Shown here: positions 1 to 8,072 of the stretch, piece by piece
Position numbering within the stretch: the stretch's first letter is position 1
Layout: the number at the start of each line of letters is the position of its first letter
Origin: Actinokineospora spheciospongiae
GTDB taxonomy: Bacteria; Actinomycetota; Actinomycetes; Mycobacteriales; Pseudonocardiaceae
Length of the DNA: 64,000 bases
Assembly: GCF_000564855.1 (NCBI RefSeq)
Contig: NZ_AYXG01000203.1
Coordinates: 38,635-102,634, forward strand
Reading direction: 5' to 3'
The notes under the pieces: model-generated
The model's database searches: none
Seen by the model: only the letters and a program-made list of their open reading frames with translations
What the model was told of the DNA's origin: nothing
Position numbers and translations under genes: made by a program

Positions 1-218
1 TCGGGGTAGCCCCCGACGCCGATCGCCTTGCAGAACCGGGTCACCGTCGTCTCGCTGGTACCGGCGGCCTCGGCGACCTCGGTGATGCTGCGCCGGGCCA
101 CGGTGTGGGGGCTGTCGAGCACCACCTTGGCCACTCGCTGCTCTGCTCTGGCCAGGCCGGGCAGGAGCGAGCGAATGCGGACCAACGGGCTTGCCTCGCT
201 GTGTTCTGCTGTCGTCAT
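1..218 (-). CDS. MurR/RpiR-family transcriptional regulator, partial
   Basis: Only the first 72 codons lie in the window; the 3' part runs off the left edge. The reading begins MTTAEHSEASPLVRIRSLL and contains an N-terminal helix-turn-helix typical of RpiR/MurR regulators (RRSITEVAEAAGTSETTVTR at about residues 43-62, then FCKAIGVGGYP). Family members carry a C-terminal SIS domain that binds sugar phosphates, which cannot be seen here. It follows nagZ-namZ-amiE-like genes on the same strand, the arrangement known from the MurNAc-recycling locus of Bacillus subtilis, so control by MurNAc-6-phosphate or a related sugar phosphate is a reasonable inference. The ATG start fits because upstream sequence quickly becomes non-coding. 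Confidence 0.85.
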   Translation of the reverse strand, partial: MTTAEHSEASPLVRIRSLLPGLARAEQRVAKVVLDSPHTVARRSITEVAEAAGTSETTVTRFCKAIGVGGYP

Positions 219-237
219 GTCACTCGCACTCACGTGG

Positions 238-250
238 GAAACTTACTAAC
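238..250. promoter_or_regulatory. Candidate regulator operator upstream of murR-like gene
   Basis: GAAACTTACTAAC lies 20 bp upstream of the regulator start and is followed by GTTAG, so CTAACaGTTAG (246-256) is a small palindrome. The same 13-mer, with 10 of 13 bases matching (GAAACTTGTTCAC), lies just upstream of nagZ at 5290-5302. A motif shared by the regulator and the operon it probably controls is what autoregulation would give. Binding is inferred only. Confidence 0.4.
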
Positions 251-384
251 AGTTAGGGGGTATATCAAGGTGCTGCGTGACATCTGGAGGCAACGCTACC
301 CAAATGTGTCCGCAACCGCCGTGGCCCTTCGTGGGGCTTGCCCACGGAATCGCTGGTCGAGTGCTGTTTGTTAGCGCCCAACCC

Positions 385-2139
385 TCAACGAGTTTGGAGG
401 CGCCACCCGAGCGGTCGCATCAGGTGGGGTTCTTTCTCACCGTTGAGCAGCATTCGATCACCGTCGGTTACGACTATCCCGTCCAACAGGATTCCTCGAC
501 CGGTGTAACGACTGTCCGTAGTCGAAACCCAGCGCAAAGTTATGCCGTCGCCACCCGGCACGATTGCGTCAACCGTCCACCAACTGCGGTGTCCCGAACC
601 CGCCAGTAACTCCGTTTGGCCTACTGGCGCACCGGTTCCCCAGGCGCGCAACGGGATTCGCCGCCACGTCTGCCCGTCCGCGCTCGACTCCAGGGCGAGC
701 GGGTCGGTGTCCTCGGTGTCGACGAAGGCGTCGAAGCGCACCCGCATCGCACCCCGGGAGGTCAGCGGCGGGGTCGTCAGCGTGGCTGTCGTCGCGTCGA
801 CGGGCGGGGCGAACCAGGCGTCCGGACCGTGCCTGGGGTGCACGGCCATCGCCGAGGCCAAACCGCTCGCCAACCGTTCGCGTGCCATGTTGATGGTTCC
901 CCGGTTGCGGGACGGGTGAACCCTGTTGGTCAGCAGGATCGCGATGGAGCGCGAAGCCGGGTCGATGACCAGCGACGTCCCGGTGAAACCGGTGTGCCCC
1001 GCGGTGCGCGGACCGGACAGCCCGCCCATGTACCAGCGCTGGTCCAGTTCGAAGCCCAGGCCGTGGTCGTTGCCGGGGAAGTCGCCGTTGAAGTTGGTGA
1101 GCATGGTGTGGACCGTGTCCGGCCGCAGGACCCGCCTGCCCGCGTAGCTGCCGCCGTTGAGGATCGCCTGGCCCAGCACGGCGAGGTCGGCCGCGGTGGA
1201 GAACACCCCGGCGTGCCCGGCCACCCCGCCCAGCGACCACGCGTTCTCGTCGTGCACCTGCCCGCGCACCACCCCGCGCGGGGGAGCGCTCTGGAACTCC
1301 GTCGCCGCCACCCGGTCCAGCTTGCTCGCGGGTGGGTTGTAGCCGGTGTCCACCAGGCCCAGGGGGCGGGTGATCCGGTCGGCCACGAAGGCGTCCAGGG
1401 AGCGGCCGCTGAGCCGTTCGACGAGGACGCCGAGGGTGATCAGGTTGAGGTCCGAGTACACGTACGACGAGCCGGGCGGGTTGACCGGCGCCCGGTCCAT
1501 CACCGCCTTGACCCGCGACGGCTCGTCCGGCCAGTCGCGCCACAGCGGGATGAACGGCTCCAGGCCCGAGGTGTGCGTCAGGAGCTGCCGGACGGTGATC
1601 TGCTCCTTGCCGTTGACCCCGAACTCCGGCAGGTAGCCCGCCACCCGCCGGTCCACCTTGAGCCTGCCGTCCTCGACCAGGCACATGACCGCCAGCGAGG
1701 TGAACAGCTTGCTCACCGACGCCAGGTCGAACACGGTGTCGGCGCGCACCGGCACCTGCTGCTCGGCGGGCAGCTCCGTGCCCGCGCCGTCGGCGTAGCG
1801 CAGCGCCTTGCCCACCGCCTGCCGGTGCACGACGGTGCCGTGGTGCACCAGCAGGCTGACCGCACCGGGGAACAGCGGTGTCGTCGGCGACGGCCCGGTC
1901 CACGCCGCGATTGCCTCGCCCGCGGCGCGGATCGGCGCCGGGTCCAGGCCCACCGACTCCGGCGTGCCCGGCCGCAGCACGGTGTCGGCGGGGGCGAACC
2001 CGCGCTGCGGCAGGTCGAAGCGCCCCGCCGCGCGTTCGTCGCCCGGGTGTGCGGCCACCGCTACCGCGCTGCCCGCGACCGTGGCCGCCACCAGCGCGAG
2101 GCACAGGACCGCCGCGCCGCCGCGTGTTCTCCAGGCCAT
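385..2139 (-). CDS. AmiE-like exported serine hydrolase (class C beta-lactamase fold)
   Basis: A 584-residue exported protein with a signal peptide (hydrophobic AAVLCLALVAATVAG near the N-terminus). The beta-lactamase/transpeptidase domain shows S141-V-S-K144 within FDLASVSKLF, a YSDLN motif and an HTGFTG motif replacing KTG. About 150 further residues form a C-terminal beta-rich domain with no motif I recognise. In Bacillus subtilis the MurNAc-L-alanine amidase AmiE (YbbE) belongs to this fold and is encoded with nagZ and namZ, so peptide removal from MurNAc is the likely role; an esterase or other peptidase is possible. The ATG at 2139 is preferred over the GTG at 2148 because GAGGTGGGGG sits correctly before it. 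The gene follows namZ almost directly. Confidence 0.8.
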   Translation of the reverse strand: MAWRTRGGAAVLCLALVAATVAGSAVAVAAHPGDERAAGRFDLPQRGFAPADTVLRPGTPESVGLDPAPIRAAGEAIAAWTGPSPTTPLFPGAVSLLVHHGTVVHRQAVGKALRYADGAGTELPAEQQVPVRADTVFDLASVSKLFTSLAVMCLVEDGRLKVDRRVAGYLPEFGVNGKEQITVRQLLTHTSGLEPFIPLWRDWPDEPSRVKAVMDRAPVNPPGSSYVYSDLNLITLGVLVERLSGRSLDAFVADRITRPLGLVDTGYNPPASKLDRVAATEFQSAPPRGVVRGQVHDENAWSLGGVAGHAGVFSTAADLAVLGQAILNGGSYAGRRVLRPDTVHTMLTNFNGDFPGNDHGLGFELDQRWYMGGLSGPRTAGHTGFTGTSLVIDPASRSIAILLTNRVHPSRNRGTINMARERLASGLASAMAVHPRHGPDAWFAPPVDATTATLTTPPLTSRGAMRVRFDAFVDTEDTDPLALESSADGQTWRRIPLRAWGTGAPVGQTELLAGSGHRSWWTVDAIVPGGDGITLRWVSTTDSRYTGRGILLDGIVVTDGDRMLLNGEKEPHLMRPLGWRLQTR

Positions 2140-2149
2140 CGCCCCCACC

Positions 2150-3430
2150 TCACCGGTAGAGCAGGTACTCGCGCCGCAGACCGCGGAAAGCGGCCTGCTC
2201 CGACTCCCACGCGCCGACGACCTCGTCGACCCCCGCGCCCGCGTCCACCATCCGGCGCAGCCGGTCGGAGCCGGAGAGCTTGTCGACGTAGTTGTCCGGC
2301 CGCCAGCCGAACACGTCCGGGTGCGCCAGCTCGGCGGTCACGATCATCGCGATCGCCGTGCGGATTGGGTCGAACCGGCGCGGGTCGGTGACGTGCACCT
2401 GCACCCCGCCGCACGCCTCGCCGACGAACTTGCCGAACGTCGGCACGAAGTGGTGCTCGCGCAGCCGCACCCCGGGCAGCCCGAGCGCGTTGAGCGCCTC
2501 CGCCCACCGCCAGTCGACCCCGGGGGCGCCGATGATCTCGAACGGGCGGGTGGTGCCCCGGCCCTCGGAGAACACCGTGCCCTCGAACAGGCAGGTGCCG
2601 GGGTAGGCGAGCGCGGTCTGCTCGGTCGGCACGTTCGGGCTCGGCATGACCCACTGCAACCCGGTCTCGGCGAAGAGCTGGTCGCGCCGCCACCCCCGCA
2701 CGCGCACGACCTCCAGCCCCGGCAACCGCTTGCCGCCGGTGTCGGCGGGCAGGAACTCGGCGTCGAACAGGCCCGCCAGCTCGCCGACGGTCATGCCGTG
2801 CTGCTGGGCGATCGGCTTGCGCCCCACCCCGGAGGCGAACGCCGGGTCCAGGGTGGGCCCGAACGCCTCGCCGCCGACCGGGTTGGGCCGGTCGAGCACG
2901 ACGAACGCGGCGCCGGTCAGCGCCGCCGCGTGCATGGCCGAGTACATGGTCCAGATGTAGGTGTAGAAGCGGGCGCCGATGTCGGCGATGTCGAACAGCA
3001 CGGTGTCGACCCCCGCCTTGGTCAACTGTCCGGCGAGCTTCGCCGCGGTGGCGCCGTAGGCGTCGTACACCGGCAGCCGGGTCCGCGGGTCGAGGTAGTC
3101 GCCCTCGGACCCGCCCGCCTGCGCGGTGCCGCGGAACCCGTGCTCCGGGCCGAAGACGGCGACCGGTCGCACCCCAGCGGCCACCATGGAGTCGACCAGG
3201 TGCGTGCCGTCGCGCAGGACGCCGGTCGGGTTCGACACGACGCCGACCTTCCTGCCCGCCAGCGACCGCCACCCCTGCGCGGCCAGCACGTCGGCCCCCG
3301 CGGTGACCCGACCGGGACCGCCCGGCTGCCCCTGCTGCTCGTTTTGCCGGGTCGCCGTCGCCGGGCCCGCCGCCGTGGACAGCAGCGGGGCGGCCAGCGT
3401 CGACGCGGTGAGGAAACGTCGTCTGTCCAT
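2150..3430 (-). CDS. namZ: Exo-beta-N-acetylmuramidase NamZ (DUF1343)
   Basis: A 426-residue DUF1343 protein. The N-terminus MDRRRFLTASTLAAPLLS resembles a Tat signal peptide with twin arginines, so export is expected. Family features include the segments VGVVSNPTGV, FGPEHGFRG and LDRPNPVGGEAFGP. Characterised NamZ proteins release MurNAc from the non-reducing end of muropeptide fragments. It lies 6 bp downstream of nagZ and just before the AmiE-like gene on the same strand, which supports a common extracellular cell-wall-fragment pathway. The ATG start is fixed by the close spacing to nagZ. I saw no truncation or unusual residue. Confidence 0.88.
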   Translation of the reverse strand: MDRRRFLTASTLAAPLLSTAAGPATATRQNEQQGQPGGPGRVTAGADVLAAQGWRSLAGRKVGVVSNPTGVLRDGTHLVDSMVAAGVRPVAVFGPEHGFRGTAQAGGSEGDYLDPRTRLPVYDAYGATAAKLAGQLTKAGVDTVLFDIADIGARFYTYIWTMYSAMHAAALTGAAFVVLDRPNPVGGEAFGPTLDPAFASGVGRKPIAQQHGMTVGELAGLFDAEFLPADTGGKRLPGLEVVRVRGWRRDQLFAETGLQWVMPSPNVPTEQTALAYPGTCLFEGTVFSEGRGTTRPFEIIGAPGVDWRWAEALNALGLPGVRLREHHFVPTFGKFVGEACGGVQVHVTDPRRFDPIRTAIAMIVTAELAHPDVFGWRPDNYVDKLSGSDRLRRMVDAGAGVDEVVGAWESEQAAFRGLRREYLLYR

Positions 3431-3436
3431 GCCCGG

Positions 3437-5269
3437 CTACCAGCTCAGACCGTGGTCGAACGGGTACCGGATGGTCGACGGGTCAGCGCCGTCCGGCACG
3501 TCCACCGGAAGTTTGCCGACCGGCCCGACCTCGCCGAAGAGCACCTTCGCCAGCGATTCCAACGAGACCGCGCGCCACGAGTAGGTGGCGACCCAAGTGG
3601 GAGCGTCGACGAAACCGGCGTCGTAGGGCGCCTGCGCCGCCACGGCCACCACCGGTGTGCCGGTCCCGAGCAGCTCGGTCAACAGCGTCCGCTGCTGGGT
3701 GTTCGCGGAGAGGTTGTTCGTCAGCAGCACCACGAGGTCCGACTCCCGAGCGGCGGCGACCGCCGAGGAGATCGCCGCGGCGCCCGGTTTGAGACCGGTC
3801 GCCAGCGGAGTCGCCGCCGAGCCGCGGGCGGTGATGCTCCTGGCCAGGTTGCTCGGCGAGTTCGCCGGGGTCACCGTGTCGCCGACGCCCGCGACCAGGA
3901 CCTTCGCCGGTGCGGCGGCCAGCGGGAGCACGCCATTGTCGTTGCGCAGCACCGTGACGGTCTTGTCGGTCAGCCGCTGGATCGCGGCCAGGTGGTCCGG
4001 CGTGCCCACTTCCGCCGCCACCGCGCGCTGGTCGACGAACGGCCGGGCGAAGATGCCGCGCTTCCACTTCAGCGCCAGGACCCGCCGCACGCTCTCGTCG
4101 ATCCGCCGCTCGGTCAGCCGCCCGCCGCGCACGGCCGCGAGCACGGATTCCTTGGCCAGGGTCAGGTCCGGCGGCATCAGGAGCTGGTCGGCACCCGCCT
4201 CCACCGCGCGCACCGCGGCCTCGGCGTCGCCGAACATGTCGCGCACGCCCTGCATCCCCATCGAGTCGGTGACGATCACGCCCCGGTAGCCCAGCTCCCC
4301 GCGCAGGATGCCGGTCAGGATCGGCGGGGACAGGGTGGCGGGCACCCCGCTGGGGTCCAGGCTGGGGAACTGGATGTGCGCGGTCATGATCGAATCGATG
4401 CCCGCGTCGATGGCCGCCCGGAACGGGGGCAGGTCCACCGCCCGCCACTGCTCCGCCGTCCGGGAGATCACCGGCAGGCCGGTGTGGCTGTCGGTGGCCG
4501 CGTCGCCGTGGCCGGGGAAGTGCTTGGCCGAGGACGACACCGTCTCCGTCGGCCCGGCGCCCTCCTGGTAGCCGCGCACCTCGGCGGCGACCAGCTCGGC
4601 CGCCAGGTCCGGGCGCGCGGAGAACGACCGGGCGGCGATCACCGGGTTCAGCGGGTTGGAGTTGACGTCGGCGACCGGGGCGAAGTCCTGGTTGATGCCC
4701 ATCGCGCGCAGCTCGCGGCCGCTGACCGCGGCCAGCGTGCGCGCGTCGGCGGCGCTGCGGCCCGCGCCGACCGCCATGCTGCTCGGGAACTCGGTGGCGG
4801 GGGCCTCGATCCGGGTGACGTTGCCGCCCTCCTGGTCGATGCTGATGACCAGCGGCAGGTGCGGCGCGGAGCTGAGCGCGGCGCGTTGCAGGCCGTTGGA
4901 GAAGGCGGCCACCTGTTGCGGGCCCTCGATGTTGTCCGTGCCGCTGTTGTTGAAGTAGATGACCCCGCCGACCTGGTACTTCTGCACCACCTGGGCCGGG
5001 GTGTCCACGCCGTAGCGCGTCCGGTTGGTCGGGTGGACCTCGTCCGCGGACTTGCCCCACACGGTGGCGACCAGCATCTGGCCGACCTTCTGCTCCAGCG
5101 GCATCCGGCGCAGCAGCGCCTCGGTCCACGCCGACACCAGGGACGGTTCGGCGTCGGGGACCGGGACGGGTGGTTCGGGCGCGGCCGAGGCGGGCGCGGC
5201 GAGCGCGACGACGGTCAGGGTGGCCGCCGACGCGGTGAGGGTCCGGCGGAACAGGCGGTGAACGGGCAC
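3437..5269 (-). CDS. nagZ: Beta-N-acetylglucosaminidase NagZ, two-domain exported form (GH3)
   Basis: A 610-residue glycoside hydrolase family 3 enzyme that removes GlcNAc from muropeptides. KHFPGHGDAATDSHTGLP (about residues 250-267) is the NagZ loop supplying the Asp/His acid-base dyad, and the nucleophile is about D335 in VTDSMGM. The additional C-terminal domain (about residues 400-610) matches the two-domain layout of Bacillus subtilis NagZ rather than short cytoplasmic Gram-negative forms. A signal peptide (LFRRTLTASAATLTVVALAA) indicates export. The second of two adjacent GTG codons (5269) is chosen because AGGAGG lies 5 nt upstream; the open frame itself extends to 5311. It leads the nagZ-namZ-amiE-like operon. 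Confidence 0.88.
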   Translation of the reverse strand: MPVHRLFRRTLTASAATLTVVALAAPASAAPEPPVPVPDAEPSLVSAWTEALLRRMPLEQKVGQMLVATVWGKSADEVHPTNRTRYGVDTPAQVVQKYQVGGVIYFNNSGTDNIEGPQQVAAFSNGLQRAALSSAPHLPLVISIDQEGGNVTRIEAPATEFPSSMAVGAGRSAADARTLAAVSGRELRAMGINQDFAPVADVNSNPLNPVIAARSFSARPDLAAELVAAEVRGYQEGAGPTETVSSSAKHFPGHGDAATDSHTGLPVISRTAEQWRAVDLPPFRAAIDAGIDSIMTAHIQFPSLDPSGVPATLSPPILTGILRGELGYRGVIVTDSMGMQGVRDMFGDAEAAVRAVEAGADQLLMPPDLTLAKESVLAAVRGGRLTERRIDESVRRVLALKWKRGIFARPFVDQRAVAAEVGTPDHLAAIQRLTDKTVTVLRNDNGVLPLAAAPAKVLVAGVGDTVTPANSPSNLARSITARGSAATPLATGLKPGAAAISSAVAAARESDLVVLLTNNLSANTQQRTLLTELLGTGTPVVAVAAQAPYDAGFVDAPTWVATYSWRAVSLESLAKVLFGEVGPVGKLPVDVPDGADPSTIRYPFDHGLSW

Positions 5270-5289
5270 CACGGCCTCCTGGGTGTGCC

Positions 5290-5313
5290 GAAACTTGTTC
5301 ACCAAGAACAAGT
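5290..5313. promoter_or_regulatory. Candidate operator/palindrome upstream of nagZ
   Basis: ACTTGTTC-ACCAA-GAACAAGT is a perfect 8-bp inverted repeat with a 5-nt centre at 5293-5313, 24 bp upstream of the nagZ start. It overlaps the 13-bp motif at 5290-5302 that is also present before the MurR-like gene. GTTCACC occurs twice (5297-5303 and 5314-5320). The position suits a repressor site. The regulator identity is inferred from synteny. Confidence 0.4.
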
Positions 5314-5410
5314 GTTCACCGGCAAGTTATCCACGACAACCGTGTACCTGTCAACGGCGCCACGCGCGCCCTGTGGACAACTCGGCGCACCGCGGCCGGA
5401 CACAGATCGA

Positions 5411-5438
5411 GCGGTCCCGCTCCGAAGAGCGGGACCGC
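5411..5438 (-). terminator. Perfect 12-bp hairpin between the HAD pseudogene and nagZ
   Basis: GCGGTCCCGCTC and its exact reverse complement flank a CGAA tetraloop. No U-tract follows, which is usual for actinobacterial terminators. It lies between the minus-strand pseudogene (ending at 5800) and the minus-strand nagZ operon and would separate their transcripts. Confidence 0.55.
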
Positions 5439-5799
5439 CCACATCCGTCAGCGCGAACATCTCGGACTACCAAGCGTGCAACCTGTCGTACAACTCTGGC
5501 CTAGGCGTCCGGCGTCCCGGTCCGCAGGCCCCAGACGACATGCCTCCCGCGGCGTGCTGCGCGTGGGTGCTCCGGCGTCCGCGCACGGAGCTCGGATCGG
5601 GGTGGCGCCGGGCTTCTCTTCGCCTGGTCCCTGGCCGGTCTCAAGGTCCGCACCTCCCTTTCTACCCAGTGAGCCAGCTCACTTCAAGAGCTCTTTCGGG
5701 TGCACCGGTCAAGACGCGGCACCCGGTCGAACGCGACGGTCCGTGCACAGGAAGTCCCCCGCGCGAGGGGTGCCCCTCCCTTGCGGGGCAACGGAATGA
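5439..5799. other. Intergenic, no supported gene
   Basis: I see no credible coding sequence in this 361-bp stretch. It contains TGAGCCAGCTCA (about 5670-5681), a near-palindrome. Frames crossing the interval lack ribosome sites and family-like sequence. Confidence 0.5.
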
Positions 5800-6416
5800 T
5801 CAGCGCCTGCGCATCCGGTGCAGTCCGCACCAGGCGGCGCCCGCGGTGGCCACCGCGCCGATCCCGATCGCGGCCACCGCCGTGGACGACCGCGAGCGCG
5901 GGGACACCGGCTCGCTGGAGGTCAGCACCGGCCACGCGCGCTCGGCCGCCGGCCTGCGCAGCCCGCGGTCGGGGTTGACCACCGCCGGGTGCCCCGCCGC
6001 CTCGAGCATCGGCGGGTCCGCGCTGGAGTCGGAGTAGGCGTGGCCGGCGGTCAGGTCGTAGCCGTTGCGCCCGGCCTGCTCGCGCACCGCGGTCGCCTTG
6101 TTCGCGCTGTGGCAGTGGAAGGAGATCTCACCGGGGTGGCGGCCGCGGACGGAGACCACCTCGGTGCCGACGCTGTGCGTGGCCCCGATCATCGCCGCGA
6201 CGATCTTCGCGCCGGAGACCGACACGACCACCACGTCGTGCCCGTCGGCCCGGTGCCCGGCCACCGGTTCCGCCGCTTCGGCGCAGACCAGCGGGTCGAC
6301 GACGTCGTGCAGCGCCTCCTCGACGATCCCGCACCCGACGTGGCGATCACGGTCTTGTCGAGGTCGAAGGACGCGGCCACCCGACCGGTCGCGTCGGGGC
6401 TGCCGGGGGCTGTCAC
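5800..6416 (-). pseudogene. HAD-IB family hydrolase remnant (Rv3661-like)
   Basis: Two fragments of a SerB-like HAD-IB hydrolase lie in different frames. The N-terminal piece (from about 6416) reads RVAASFDLDKTVIATS with the catalytic DxD-type motif. About 15 bases later the frame changes and continues as IVEEALHDVVDPLV, then HDVVVVSVSGAKIV, SANKATAVREQAGR and YAYSDS-like GHAYSDSSADPPMLEAAGHP through to a C-terminal membrane-proximal tail. Intact actinobacterial relatives have roughly 60-70 residues between the DLDKT motif and the EALHD segment, and these are missing. The gene therefore carries an internal deletion plus a frameshift and should not make an active enzyme. Its position next to the 6C RNA and ssd matches the intact gene in mycobacteria (Rv3661). 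Confidence 0.8.
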
Positions 6417-6539
6417 GGCGCCTGCGCAGGGAACGCGGCGACCCGGATGGCGGATGGCGCGCGCGGACGTACGGGGCACGGGTGCGAACTCGGCGGGGTG
6501 TTCTCACCTGTTGATGCCCATGCGACCCCGTGGAGGGGA

Positions 6540-6545
6540 TACAGT
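6540..6545 (+). promoter_or_regulatory. -10 element of 6C RNA
   Basis: TACAGT lies 6 nt before the first base of the 6C RNA hairpin series; an overlapping alternative is TATCGG at 6545-6550. No clear -35 box is visible. Confidence 0.45.
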
Positions 6546-6551
6546 ATCGGT

Positions 6552-6645
6552 ACCCGGCGTTCGCGCCGGGTTGGTTCAGTCCGACCCCCCGGGGCTGAAC
6601 CTCTGACGACCCCCGCCCCTCCCCCCTGGCGGGGGTCGTCCCTTT
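6552..6645 (+). ncRNA. 6C small RNA (B11/ncRv13660-like)
   Basis: Three consecutive hairpins are visible. The first is ACCCGGCG-TTCG-CGCCGGGT (6552-6571), a perfect 8-bp stem with a UUCG tetraloop. The second has stem GGTTCAG/CTGAACC (6573-6601) with six cytosines in the loop. The third has a 13-bp stem GACGACCCCCGCC/GGCGGGGGTCGTC (6605-6640) with another run of six cytosines, and doubles as a terminator. C6-containing paired hairpins define the actinobacterial 6C RNA. In Mycobacterium tuberculosis this RNA lies between Rv3660c (ssd) and Rv3661 (HAD hydrolase), exactly the context seen here, and in the same orientation as ssd. 6C RNAs are reported to act on mRNAs through their C-rich loops. 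Confidence 0.82.
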
Positions 6646-6949
6646 CCCCGCACCCCTCCCGGCGGGTCCTCCCTGCTTCCGGGCTGTTTTCCCAGTTCCG
6701 GGCCTTCGCCCCGGCCGGCCTTGCCTGCTCAGCCCCGTCCGTTCAGCCCTGTCCAGTCAACATCGGGGCACGCGGGACCCCTCCCGAGCATCGCACGGCA
6801 GACCGACAGTTCCGGTACGCCGACAACCGGTTGTCCACATCCCCCGAAATCCCTCCACAGGTTTTCGGCGTCCCTTTCCCGCCGTCCCCGCCCTCCCGAT
6901 CCTGGTGTCAGCGGCCCGATCCGAGGGCCGCCCGGCAAGAGGGGGAACC
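6646..6949 (+). other. Leader region between 6C RNA and ssd
   Basis: About 300 bp with no supported gene. It is pyrimidine-rich (many CCC/TCCC runs) and should hold the promoter of the ssd-tad operon. No clear promoter pair stands out. Confidence 0.4.
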
Positions 6950-8047
6950 ATGGACCGTCCGGTCGTCTGCGTCCACGACACCGCCGTCCTCGACGAGGTG
7001 CTGCGCTTGGCCGCCGCCGCGGGCACCGAGGTCGAGCGGGTCGCGGACGTCGCCGCGCTGCGCGCCCGCTGGCCGGTGGCGCCGCTGGTCGTCCTCGACG
7101 GGGAGGCGGTGGCGCGGTGCCGGTCGGCGGCGCTGCCCCGGCGGGAAGCGGTGGTGCTGGTCGCCACCGGCCCACCGCCGCCCGCCCTGTGGGAGCAGGC
7201 GGTGGGCGTCGGGGTCGCCAGGGTGGTGGAGCTGCCCGCCGGGCAGACCTGGCTGGTCGGTGCCCTCGCCGACGCGGCCGACGCGCCCGCGGGCACGGCG
7301 GGCCGGGTGCTGGCGGTGGTCGGCGGCCGGGGTGGGGCGGGCGCGTCCACGTTCGCCGCCGCGCTCGGGTTGTCGGCGCTGGAACTGGGCACCGGCACGC
7401 TGCTGGTCGACTGCGACCCCCTGGGCGGCGGCCTCGACCTGGTGCTCTCGGCCGAGGACCAACCCGGCCTGCGGTGGCCGGACGTCCGACTGCGGTCCGG
7501 GCGCGTCCCGGTGTCCAGCCTGCGTTCCGCGCTGCCCGGCCACACCCGGTCCGGGGCCAGGCTGACGCTGCTCTCCAGCGCCCGCGACGGCGACGGCCCG
7601 GCGCCCGAGGCGGTGGCGGCCGTGGTCGACGCGGGCAGGCGGGGCGGCGAGACCGTGGTGTGCGACCTGCCTCGAGCACCCGACCCGGCCGCGCACGCCG
7701 CCCTCGACCGGGCCGATCTCACCGTGGTCATCGCCCCGGCCGAGCTGCGCGCCGCCTCGGCCACCCGCCGGGTCGTAGCGCACCTGGCCGACCGCGGTGT
7801 GCGGCCCGGCCTGGTCGTGCGGGTACCCGGGCCGTCGGCGCTGAGCCCGAACGCGATCGCGGAGGCGGTCGGACTGCCGCTGCTGGCGACGGTCAAGACC
7901 GATCCCGTTCTGGCGCACTCGATCGAGAACGGTGGGTTCCGGCTCAGCGGCTCCATCGCCCGGGCGGCCCGCGCCGTCCTGCGCGCCCTCGCCCACCCAC
8001 CGGGTTCGCGGGTACCGCGAGCCCGACCCTTCCTCACCCGCGCGTGA
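6950..8047 (+). CDS. ssd: Septum site-determining protein Ssd (CpaE/MinD-like)
   Basis: A 365-residue CpaE/MinD-type protein, the expected first gene of the actinobacterial tad locus (Rv3660c equivalent). The N-terminal half is receiver-like and lacks clear motifs. The ParA/MinD-like ATPase part begins near residue 120 with VVGGRGGAGASTFAAALG and continues with LLVDCDPLGGGLDLVL and VVCDLPRAPDPAA. The P-loop lacks the usual lysine before S/T (GAGAST instead of GKT), a known peculiarity of the Ssd group that may lower or abolish ATP hydrolysis. The ATG at 6950, preceded by AAGAGGGGGAACC, is preferred to the earlier in-frame start at 6905. tadA follows 25 bp downstream. Confidence 0.85.
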   Translation: MDRPVVCVHDTAVLDEVLRLAAAAGTEVERVADVAALRARWPVAPLVVLDGEAVARCRSAALPRREAVVLVATGPPPPALWEQAVGVGVARVVELPAGQTWLVGALADAADAPAGTAGRVLAVVGGRGGAGASTFAAALGLSALELGTGTLLVDCDPLGGGLDLVLSAEDQPGLRWPDVRLRSGRVPVSSLRSALPGHTRSGARLTLLSSARDGDGPAPEAVAAVVDAGRRGGETVVCDLPRAPDPAAHAALDRADLTVVIAPAELRAASATRRVVAHLADRGVRPGLVVRVPGPSALSPNAIAEAVGLPLLATVKTDPVLAHSIENGGFRLSGSIARAARAVLRALAHPPGSRVPRARPFLTRA

Positions 8048-8072
8048 CCCCCACTGCGAAAGGAGTTCCCCG

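Noticed and set aside
1808..6037. A plus-strand open frame of about 1,400 codons across the nagZ-namZ region
   Set aside because: It is antisense to three genes with clear catalytic motifs, is extremely Arg/Pro-rich and has no recognisable domain; it is a high-GC shadow.
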